Shown: positions 55,166-64,000 of the stretch, piece after piece | How positions within the stretch are numbered: position 1 is the first letter of the stretch | Layout: every line of letters starts with the position of its first letter | Source of the DNA: Gigaspora rosea | Lineage: Eukaryota > Glomeromycota > Glomeromycetes > Diversisporales > Gigasporaceae | Length of the DNA: 64,000 nt | Reading direction: 5' to 3' | Assembly (NCBI GenBank): GCA_003550325.1 | Contig: QKWP01000663.1 | Coordinates: 14,317 to 78,316, forward strand | Position numbers and translations under genes: made by a program | The notes under the pieces: model-generated | Told to the model about the DNA's origin: nothing | Database searches by the model: none | What the model saw: only the letters and a program-made list of their open reading frames with translations

Positions 55166-55656
55166 AAGAACAAAACAAAAGTTGGGGTAAGTATTTCTAT
55201 AGTTTTAATAGTAATATGGAATCCAATTTCCCAAAATTATATAGTAAAAAGATGGTTTTTTTAAAATTCAAAATTTTAGCTCTAAGTAAAGTACCTTTAA
55301 TTTTTAGAAAATTCTACCAGATTTTTAATGAAAAGAAAGACAAATACCATATTTTTATGCCTATATAATTTAATTTTATATTATATTTAAACTATTAATA
55401 CTTTATATTGTAGGCAAACTGGATTCCAACATTCGAAATATTATAGTAACTTTGTTTATTTTTATTATATAAAATTTTATAAATTGTCCTGTTCTTATGT
55501 GAATGCTAATTAATTATAATAATTTTCTTGAAGTTCTCATTGGAAACATATTAAGGGTAGGGTAAACGTAGATCATTTTTCATATGATCTATGTGGTATA
55601 TTAGATTTTTATATAGTAAATAAAAAAATGCTTCTGATAAAGTTTTTTAAGATTTT
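55166..55656. other. AT-rich DNA before LINE C
   Basis: No gene recognised. The end (55643-55656, TTTTTTAAGATTTT) is the left copy of the LINE C target-site duplication. Confidence 0.5.
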
Positions 55657-58600
55657 AGGTCTGGGACATAATAGTTAATAGTATAAAAGAGGCGGCAAAT
55701 ACCTGCTTATCAAAAAGGAGACTACAATACTCATCAAACAATAAGCGAGAACAGAAGAAAGAAAAAAAGTCCAAAACGTATAAAGCCATTGTCCAGATTA
55801 GTAGATGGATAAGAAAAGGGAAAAAGAATCCAAACCAAAAAATTGATACAAACCTGAAAGAAGAAAATACGGAAAATCAACCAAAAACTGAACATTGAAA
55901 TTGCAGGAATAGGAGATTACTGGTCAAGCGAGCTTATTCAAGACCTAAAAGGATGGTGGACGATTTTAAGCCAAAAAGACAAAGCGGACTAAAATCGTGC
56001 CAAGTTAAAAGAAATTCAAGAAAGAATTAATGATAGATACGAATGATAGATGGGAACAGGGCAAAATGCTAGCAAGTCTCTTGGACAAACCATTCAACAA
56101 AATCAAAATCTATAGACTAGTAAAAGAAAATGGATTGCAAAGGTCCTTAGTGCTAGAAACAAATGAAATCCTTACACATACCAAAGAGCACTTCAATTCT
56201 CAGTTCAAAAGAGAAAGTTTGAACCTTGGATAAATGCCAGACAAATGAAAAAGCATTTACAAGCCCAAAGATCATATACAAGAAAACATCTATCACTCAG
56301 TTAACGAAGTTATAACGGAAAAAGAGTGGGAACAAGCAGTCTCAACTACGAGCAATAAGTCAGCTCCTGGGCATCCGGGATATCGTATACACTCATCAAA
56401 GCAGCAGAACCTTTCCTGCAACAAATATTCAGAGAATTTGCAAACAAGTTCCTCTCACACGGACAGATTCCAAAAAAATGGAAACTGGCAACCATTTATC
56501 CTATACCTAAAACAGATAGCTAGGACTTTGACCTTAGCAATGTCCGTCCAATTGCACTGCTTGAAACTTTTAGAAAGCTAGTTACTAAAATTATCACGAA
56601 AAGGCTGTCCAAAGTTATGGTTGAAAATAGGATTCTAAAAGGGCCCAATTTTGCAGGGTTGCCAGGAAGTTCAACGGAAGACCCAATACATATAGTAAAT
56701 GATCTAATTGAGGATGCAAAAGAGAATAATAAGGAGTTCTGGGTCTTGTTTCAAGACATGAAAAAAGCATTTGACTCAGTCTTACTACAAATGCTGGAAA
56801 TGGCCTTAAATCACATAAAGATCCCAAAAGAAACTACCAACTTTCTACTCCAACTCTTCGATAAAAGACAAGCTAAGGTGATAACAGAAGTAGGAGAAAC
56901 GGATGTTTTTGAGGTTGGAAGAGGAATTGACTAGGGTGAAACGATATCTCCTCTGTTATAGAGGATCTTTTATGATCCCTTGCTAGATTACATCCAAAAC
57001 CATACGCAACTTGGCTACACATTAGGCATCAAAATCCCTACGGACATAGTTAGAGGAAGCTATAAAGAAAAAAGATGGAGACAAACAGTCCTAACATTCG
57101 CGGATGATACAATATGGCTTGCCAATAGCCAAGAACAACTAGAAGAAATCATCAACATTGCGAATACTTTCTATAAAATCAACAATATCCAAGTAAATGG
57201 TAAAAAGTCCAAGCTACTAGTATTCAATGGGCTGACAAAATCAAAACCGAGACAGATAGATGTAGGTGAATCTACAGTTCAAGAGGAAAAGTCTTTAGCA
57301 ATAACTCGCTTTCTAGGGGTATGGATCAATATAAACTTAAGAAAAAGCATGTTGTTGCCAAAGCTAAAGCAATAATTTCGTCAACAGCTACCATTCTGAG
57401 GTTCAAAAAACTAACAATAAGCCAGATTATATATATTAACAATGCCTGCATAGTTCCCAAGTTAGTATACATGCTACAAACAGCGGGGCTAGCGAAGGGA
57501 AACTAGATGAACTCCAACGGCCAATACTAAAATTAGCCAAAACCAAAGCAGAACTAGCAACTACAACGGCCAATAGTATTCTCTACCACCCTAATATTTG
57601 CAACTTCAAAAATCTAGCGGGTGAAATCACAATTAAGCGAATATCAAGCCTACATACAAGACTGAACTCTGCAGGACCAGAAGCAGAAACAGATTCTTAC
57701 AAGGTCTTTCTCTAGGGAGAATGGTAAATACTATATGAGATCCCAAATTCAATAAACTACTACAAGGCCTCTGGAAATACAATTTAACCTGCCAAACCAT
57801 AGGAGAAGCACTAGAACGCCAAGCTGCAAAAACTCTAGAAAACTTAATATTTTCTATGCCAATCAACTTATTCTCCAAGACAATAAAACTTTAGCAACCT
57901 GAAGTCAGCTTAAACTTGTTAAAAGTGCATCAAGTAAAGGAAGGAAACCAGTTTGGTTTGAACGTCTAGAGTCACTGCTACTCCAAGACCCAGTTACTAG
58001 AGAAATAAAAAATGAACTTTACATCAATGCAGATCTGAAGGAACTGGCCATTCCCAATCTGAAAAGCCTCTCAGCTAAAAAAAAAATTAAAGACTGGGTA
58101 ATAACAAAGGAGATAGATAGTGAACACACCTTAGGGCACATAGTTAAAAAGAGAGCTAACTCAGTACTCATAGAACATTGGAAGGAACTGGACCATGTAG
58201 TTCCGGGCCAAAGCAAACTAGAAAAGTGTGACAAATGCGCTTTATCAATAGACCCAGCTCAAGACTCCTGCACTCTAAGGCTAAGCAAAAATAAGATACT
58301 GGGTGCTCTCCCCAAAAGTGCGTTGGAATCATCTTCCAAAACGACCAAGATCAAAACAAACCTTTGGCAGGGTGTACAGAACCAACAACAAAGTAACCAT
58401 GAAAGTGTACTTCGTGAACTAAAAAGCTTAGAATGGCCCGAAATAGAGTTAATTCAAAATCAACATTTTAGTAATAAATTAAGTCTCCAGCTAACAGAGA
58501 AATTAAAACGCAACATATATAGTAATAAAGAAACGTACTACTTCTACACAGATGGATCTCTTTTCGAAACAGCTCCAAACGAAATGAAAGTTCCAGCAAT

Positions 58601-59909
58601 AGGAGCTGCCTGGGTCCAAGTTGACGAAAATGAAACCCAACTCCTCGAACAAGGCATGTGTAGAACCAGAAACTGGCCATCTTCAACGAAGCCAGAACTA
58701 CTAGCAATTCTAATGGCTCTTTACACGGTTCTGGAAAAGAAGATAGTTAAAATTTTCACAGATAGCGAATCAGCAATAGCAAGAATCCAAAAGGGATGGA
58801 ATAGTCAAACGAACAAGTGGTGGACCAAACAAAAAAATAGTTCAATTATATCTAGAATTGTAGAATTAATGAGCATTAAGGATTTAGAGGTAGAATTAAA
58901 TAAAATAGAATAGTGGGAATAAATGGAATGATATGGCAGATAGTATTGCAAAGAGGGGTGCTCTGGACAACAATGTTCCTATAGTCGATTTTCAGGAGGT
59001 CACAAGTCTCAGAGTATCAATCATGTGGATAAACTACCTAATAAATAGCCCCATAAAGAAAATGCTCCAAACTATCGAAGAAGTCTCAATAGGAATAGAG
59101 TGGCTGTACTCTAGCCAGATCCAAGGCCTAGAAACTAACTCTGCAAGTACTGACTTCCTGTGGTCAAACTTATGGAACCGTCTCAAGACACTATCAGGAG
59201 TAAGGTGCACATCACCCGCAAAAAGCAAAAAGATGAGTACAGTAATAAAATGCATTCACAACAACCTTCCTGTTCTAGCCGTATTGAACAAGAGTAAACC
59301 AAATTTGTATGGAAGTGCTTGGTGCGTAACTTGTGACGACCAAATAGTGGAAACACAAGCCCATCTTGGCACCTGCAAGAGCCACGAAGAAAAATGGCAA
59401 GAAATCGAGTCACAAGTTTCTCAAATACTTTGGAACTCTTTGGAACAGGACTTATAGAGAAAAATCCCCATGATCAAGCTAACCAACTGGCTATACGGTA
59501 AAACGCAAGAACAGAAAGAAGCAATTAGAGAAGAAATCATCAGAAACCTGATGAGAAAGAAGGTGGAACAAATTTTTCTAGAAGCATACAAGAAAAAACA
59601 CTGTGCAGCAGCTACTTACCTTGTGGCTAGATCTATCATGGAACCTCTTCTATGAAAACATTTGGAAGCCAAGATGTGAAACAGTTATCGCTTGGGAAAA
59701 AAGTATAGGTATAAGGAAAAAGGCCAAATGGGAGTCCAAAACAAGATCCAAAGCGGCAAAAAGTAGAAATATTCTCAAGGAAAGAAGCGAGAAATTAGAA
59801 GGAAAGGGAGCACCCCCTAGTAATATGTTTAGCCAGAAGGAAAAGAGGAAGGAAATAAACCAACTACAAGTAGAATCATTAGAAAAATATATCACCGAAG
59901 GGGCAAGAC

Positions 59910-60964
59910 CAGTGTTGGAAATCATATGTTTACAGTGTTCACAGTGAACATAAATTTTTTTAAAAAATCAATGTTTTTATATTTTATGTTCATATAAAAA
60001 ATCAAAAATTTTATATTTTATGTTCACATAGTATGAATATAAATTTTAATTTTTATAATTTCTTATTCATAATTTATTAATATGGGAATAGAAATTTGTC
60101 GCACCAGCGACATGTCGCACCCCCGATTCGGCCAATCAAATCGCTCGATTTTGTAGACAAAAAATTTTATTTTTTAAAAATTCAAAATTTCACTAGTAAA
60201 ATGCAAAAATAAATAAGCAATATCAAAATATATAATGTAAAATTTTATTCTAAGCAACTTTTTCTAAGTCATAAAAATAGATTATCTTAGTAAAAAAAAA
60301 CGGTTTATAAGAAAAATCAAAAATTTCGAACGTTAGCACATATAAAACTTTTTTTTTACTAATATAAATCTATCTTTACGTTTAAAAATTATATGTAAAA
60401 TTTTATGCTAAACAACTTTTTCTAAGTTAAAAAGTAGATAGTTTTAGTAAAAAAAAGTTTTATATGTGCTAACTTTGAAAAATTTTGATTTTTCTTATAA
60501 AACGTTTTTTTTACTAAGACAATCTATCTTTATGACTTAGAAAAAGTTGTTCAGAATAAAATTTTATATTATATAATATGCTATTTTATATAAATTTTAC
60601 ACTTTATTATGTAAAATTTTTAATTTTTAAAAAAAATTTTTTTGACTATAAAATCGCGCAATTTGATTGGCCGAACCAGGGTACGACATGTCACGGGTGC
60701 GACAAATTTATTTTCCCTATTAATATAAAGATTATATTTACCATATATTTCAAAAATAAACTACCTTTTTTGGACGATTTTGAACACAAAAAATCTGAGC
60801 GTAGTTTATTTTTAAATATAATCAACTTTTGGTCAATTGCAAATAGTCATTATATTATAAAGTCGAATTTCTACTATGTGAACATATTTATTTTTCATGT
60901 GAACATTATAAAAAAAAATTATGTTCACAAAAATCATAAAATTTTTTTTGAATTTCCAACACTG
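59910..60964. mobile_element. hAT-type element with 8-bp TSD, in LINE C
   Basis: Ends CAGTGTTGGAAAT...ATTTCCAACACTG (13 bp, perfect), flanked by the exact 8-bp duplication GGCAAGAC (59902-59909, 60965-60972). CAGTG ends and 8-bp TSDs are diagnostic of hAT. Subterminal ATGTTCACA motifs repeat in both arms. There is no transposase; the 142-residue frame at 60578-61006 crosses two element boundaries and is not a gene. It hosts the Mutator-type element at 60084-60717. Confidence 0.93.
60084..60717. mobile_element. Mutator-type foldback MITE nested in the hAT element
   Basis: Exact 9-bp TSD TATTAATAT (60075-60083, 60718-60726). Long inverted ends (~70 bp) include AAATTTGTCGCACC, GACATGTCG and TTCGGCCAATCAAAT. 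The interior arms (~60240-60350 and ~60455-60570) also pair, so nearly the whole 634 bp can fold into one hairpin. Non-coding. Confidence 0.9.
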
Positions 60965-60992
60965 GGCAAGACCCTTTTGGTTAAAAAAATAG

Positions 60993-61175
60993 GCTGTTTG
61001 ACATAGCCCCTAGTCAAACTCACGTGAGACTAGTGCGGCAAGTCGTACTTGATTTTCCTTTGAGAAGATAGAGTGATGTCAGACTTAGTAATAGAAAGTA
61101 ACATTATATGTATATATAACTTAAATTCTAATAAAGTGTCGGCAAGACTGCCTAAGTTTAAAAAAAAAAAAAATT
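60993..61175 (+). promoter_or_regulatory. LINE C 3' UTR with stem-loop
   Basis: After the presumed stop at 60992, the 3' UTR includes AATAAA (61130-61135) and GGCA-AGAC-TGCC (61141-61152), a 4-bp stem-loop just before the A tail. The placement is the same as the 3' hairpins of LINE A and B, with an unrelated sequence. Confidence 0.6.
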
Positions 61176-61479
61176 TTTTTTAAGATTTTGACCAATTTGT
61201 ATAAAATTTATATAATAGGTAGTTTCAAATAGTTTGTTTATAATAATGAGGTTGCGCAATATCTATTGCTTTAAAAAAAATTAACTTTATATATAATTAA
61301 ATTTTTGTAGGATGCTATATGGTTTTTGTAGGTTGTACAAAGAATTGATTGGTCAGATCATATAATGTTTACATATAAATCATATGATATCATATAAATT
61401 GGTTACACAAAGTTGATCTACAATCGATTTTATATAAAATTAGAAATTTGTATACTCTACTCTTAATATATAAGCAATA

Positions 61480-61582
61480 TTTGTCAAGATATAAAAAATT
61501 ATTCAAGCGAAAGTTTATTATATAATATAGAAAATAATTTAAACAAAAGGTTTTGTAAATAATATAAAGAAATAATTTAAGC
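61480..61582 (+). repeat. Minisatellite, left part (same family as 7265-7700)
   Basis: Units AAGCGAAAGTTTATTATATA / AAACAAAAGGTTTTGTAAAT / AAATAATTTAAGC. It continues at 63846 after the inserted element. Confidence 0.75.
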
Positions 61583-61663
61583 AGGGAGCTGCTATTTCCA
61601 CCATGGTATTTTGCTATTTCCACCATAGTTACACAAAATTTACTATTTGTAGAATTCAAAATA

Positions 61664-62018
61664 ATATATGCACTTATGTTACACAAAGGCCCAGTGCATT
61701 GTTTTTGCAAAAATAATTTTTGGTTACACACTGCTAATGTTGTGTAACATTACACAAGTCTTATTTTGGTTGGGTCAGCCAGCATTAAGCTTAATGCTAG
61801 TGGGCACTATTATGATAATCACCCGGCGGGTTAGATATAATTCCGGCCAACTCTAACTCTAAATCTAGGTTCAAAGTAACATCCAATCACAGTACATATA
61901 CTGGTTACACAACATATGCACGTATATTACACAAAGGCCCAGTGCATTGTTCTCGCAAAAATAATTTTTGGTTACACACTACTAATGTCATGTAACGTTA
62001 TACAAGTCTTGTTTTGGT
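61664..62018 (+). repeat. Internal direct duplication, 248-bp spacing
   Basis: A ~105-bp block at 61665-61770 recurs at 61911-62018: ACACAAAGGCCCAGTGCATT, AAAATAATTTTTGGTTACAC and TACACAAGTCTTRTTTTGGT. It lies inside the 2.26-kb element. Confidence 0.85.
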
Positions 62019-62732
62019 AACCTAAATCAAGCATATTGGCGGATTTGCAGATCACCCAAAATTTTTGATGCACCTAAATTTGACTATATGTAGATCATTA
62101 CACATATGCGGGGTGCGTCAAATAGTTGATATCCAATCATATGCGCAGATTTAGCAGATATATTTAAGCTTAAATCTACTGCGACTTTTCTTTGTACTTT
62201 CTATCAATTCAAATTATCAATATAACCCTTAGAAAACAACATAAGAATGAACAAGTGAAACTAAGAATGTCAATGTTTGCATTAAAATTTTTTTCAGTTT
62301 AAAGCCATATTAAATATAACCAAGTCGATTTCTTTTAATAGAGTTGATAATGTTCAAAAAGATTGATTTGGCTCAGTATTTTAGCAATGTGATAAGTGGA
62401 AAATTTTGTTTTTGTTTTTTAATTCGAACTTTTTTAAAAAAAAAATTAATTTTTTTTTAATTTAAACGATGCTTTTTGGAAAAGGGTGTCAAGTAGTCAG
62501 GGAAGGATAATATTGGAAAAGGAAAGTGACTACAAAAGTCATCGGCCCTGTGGTAAAGTAGTTTTAGATATCTAATTTTAGAGAACTTTGAAGTAAGTTA
62601 AACAATTTAATAGAAATACACGATACATGATAGATTTCACAGCAATAATATATTGCAAGATCAATATGTTAATGAAGATTTAATGTCTTATATTGCATTT
62701 AGAGTTATCAAGAAAGAAAATACGAATCAGTT

Positions 62733-62948
62733 TTGAAAGATAATATATATGGTATACTTATATTACTTCAGATATTTATAGAAGACTATCTCATTATAAA
62801 ATTGAAATATCAGCTATCTGAATTTGCAATGTATTATGTTTTGAGCTTGCTGGAAACAGCAACAGATGCAGATTCTTTTAATAGACCAATTGCATCTTAT
62901 ATCTACAAAGAATTATCAAGATGGTATTATAGTAAATCGCAGTACTAG
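62733..62948 (+). CDS. Unrecognised small ORF inside the 2.26-kb element
   Basis: 71 residues from ATG, with SEFAMYYVLSLLETATDADS and a Tyr-rich end (LSRWYYSKSQY). I recognise no domain. The upstream sequence (62560-62730) is also less repetitive. It could be a fragment of a captured gene or of a lost transposase exon, or chance. Codon use looks natural (few runs). Confidence 0.25.
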   Translation: MKDNIYGILILLQIFIEDYLIIKLKYQLSEFAMYYVLSLLETATDADSFNRPIASYIYKELSRWYYSKSQY

Positions 62949-63845
62949 TGTGAATTAATAATATTAAAAAGTGTTCCAACTTATGGTACAATAAATTTGG
63001 CTTTAAAACTACTTATATTTACTTTAAAAAAAATTTTATTCAAGTATGTACACGAAATATTTTATTTAAAATAAATTTTTTTTAAAACTCTTTTTTGTAA
63101 ATTAATTATAATTGCTAAACAAAGCTTAACAAGAGATCCATAACCTATACTAATATTTACCAACCATATCTCATAGACACTTTATTTTGAACTGTCATTA
63201 AAATAAAATAAAATTGTTTGAAAATTGATAGATAAGCTTGTCTCTGAACTAAATATTGACAAATAAAATATTACGAACTAATTAATTGTCTACAAAGTGT
63301 AAAATACTACTAGAGAAATATACTTGATGTATATTAACAACTCGGAAATCGGAAACTACAAGTTAGCTAGTTCTTTACTATATACATCTTAAAGATATAT
63401 AAATAAATGTAAGTAAAAATAAACTTGTATTAATTCAAGATTTAAAAAAACAATAATACTTGCGATTTCTACTACTCTTTACTAATTCCTATTTTCTCTA
63501 AAAACTTCATTAGTTTTAAGATTGCATTCATTGGTTTTTAGATTGCGTTCATTGGTTTTACATATACTTTGTTATTTTTTTATTTTTTTAGGAGTCAACG
63601 AATTTGACATGTGATTTGGGTACAATTTTTATTTATACCCAATCAGCATGTGATTTTTTGCAGATCGGTAGATATTTTGGTAACTGTTTATAAGGCCCAA
63701 TTCTTAAAATCAACGCATATGGTTGGATCAATTAAAAATAATTAAAATTATAATATACAATATTTTATTAAAATCTAAAAATAGTAACTTTTTGTATAAC
63801 CATGGTGGAAATAGCAAAATACCATGGTGGAAATAGGCATTCCCT

Positions 63846-64000
63846 TTAAGCGAAGGTTTAGTAAGTTATATAAAAGAATAATTTTTGAACAAAAGATTGA
63901 TAAGTAATTTGAGTGAAAGTTCACTAAGTAATATAAAAAAATAAATTAGTAGAGGTTTAATAAGTAATTTGAGCAAAGGTTCAGTAAGTAATTTTTGAGC
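63846..64000 (+). repeat. Minisatellite, right part, running off the window
   Basis: TTAAGCGAAGGTTTAGTAAG, TAAGTAATTTGAGTGAAAGT and TTTGAGCAAAGGTTCAGTAA units; same family as 7265-7700 in the reverse direction. It continues beyond the window. Confidence 0.8.

Larger units (their letters stand above)
55857..60992 (+). pseudogene. LINE C ORF2 remnant: RT, RNase H, CCHC
   Basis: RT pieces: SNKSAPG (56350), FQDMKKAFDSV (56750), GRGID then TAG where Q is usual (56932), RIFYDPL preceded by TAG (56959) where Trp is usual, and catalytic FADD at 57097-57108. RNase H (58323-58980) has all expected residues: YTDGSL, STKPELLAI, FTDSES and NDMADSIAK. A CCHC motif CVTCDDQIVETQAHLGTC (59328-59381) and IWKPRCE close the protein. 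The frame runs into the hAT-type insertion; across the empty site it would end shortly after at TAG 60990-60992. Many frameshifts and stops make it inactive. Confidence 0.85.
55657..61175 (+). mobile_element. LINE C: 5'-truncated non-LTR retrotransposon
   Basis: Bounded by the 14-bp TSD TTTTTTAAGATTTT (55643-55656, 61176-61189), though the T-rich duplication makes the exact edges uncertain by 1-2 bp. It contains RT, RNase H and a C-terminal CCHC region, then a 3' UTR with AATAAA and a 14-bp A tail (61160-61173). ORF1 and the endonuclease are missing, as expected for a 5'-truncated copy. It carries a nested hAT-type element (59910-60964). A lineage distinct from LINE A/B. Confidence 0.85.
61583..63845. 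mobile_element. 2.26-kb inverted-repeat element inserted in the minisatellite
   Basis: Ends AGGGAGCTGCTATTTCC... and (reversed) AGGGAATGCCTATTTCC..., with ~50 bp of matching inverted sequence containing a doubled CTATTTCCACCATGG motif. The flanks are TTAAGC on both sides (61577-61582, 63846-63851). Removing the element restores the minisatellite unit AATTTAAGCGAAGGTTTA, as found intact at 7345-7375 (reverse strand). The class is uncertain (6-7 bp TSD). The interior has one unrecognised ORF and an internal duplication. Confidence 0.8.

Noticed and set aside
60578..61006. 142-residue plus-strand frame
   Set aside because: It spans the right end of the Mutator-type element, the right arm of the hAT element and LINE C sequence, so it cannot be one ancestral gene.
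1..64000. CRISPR array, bacterial operon or phage features
   Set aside because: Tandem repeats here are satellites and minisatellites without unique equal-length spacers; gene content is eukaryotic retrotransposons only.

Overview
This is a eukaryotic, strongly AT-rich, transposon-dominated stretch with almost no host genes. It has no bacterial signals (no operons or Shine-Dalgarno sites). It holds three non-LTR retrotransposons (LINEs), one decayed Ty3/Gypsy LTR retrotransposon, a tandem satellite block and more than twenty short inverted-repeat elements, many nested in one another. The only likely host gene is a broken membrane acyltransferase-like (wax synthase/MBOAT_2 type) gene at 3326-4574. 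The look (AT-rich, TE-rich, wax-synthase-like gene, LINEs with AP-endonuclease, RT and a CCHC tail) fits an early-diverging fungus such as an arbuscular mycorrhizal Glomeromycotina species. That is an inference; no rRNA or other taxonomic marker is present.

Layout. 1-8120: AT-rich DNA with MITEs, the broken acyltransferase gene, hairpins and an interrupted minisatellite (7270-7700). 8131-15592: a minus-strand Ty3/Gypsy element, 5' end on the right (LTR 14972-15592, PBS, gag, protease, a cysteine-rich insert, RT-RNase H, integrase), cut off inside the integrase. 15967-23602: full-length LINE A with a perfect 16-bp target-site duplication (TSD). 24315-25842: a 1.5-kb inverted-repeat element. 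25989-34081: full-length LINE B, same family as A, with a 17-bp TSD and a GC-rich hAT-type MITE inserted in ORF2. 34750-38200: MITEs and a pogo-like element. 38940-42970: a satellite array of ~140-bp units invaded by a 1.65-kb Harbinger-like element and by four copies of a ~190-bp MITE. 43210-55165: scattered MITEs, hairpins, SINE-like and minisatellite repeats. 55657-61175: 5'-truncated LINE C, carrying a hAT-type element (8-bp TSD) that itself carries a Mutator-type element (9-bp TSD). 61480-64000: the minisatellite of 7270-7700 in the other orientation, split by a 2.26-kb inverted-repeat element.

How the parts work. LINE A and B share a bicistronic plan. ORF1 ends in five ~50-65-residue repeats; ORF2 (AP-endonuclease, YMDD-type RT, an apparently dead RNase H-like segment, a CCHC motif) starts inside the ORF1 stop at a conserved 8-nt overlap. 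Both end in a conserved 3' UTR with a stem-loop and poly(A). LINE C is a different lineage with an intact-looking RNase H motif set. All the autonomous elements are broken. Many lesions are G:C to A:T changes at conserved codons; others are single-base indels, some in homopolymers. Two single-N assembly joins, each flanked by duplicated sequence, fall inside LINE A and LINE B, so part of the damage is an assembly artefact.
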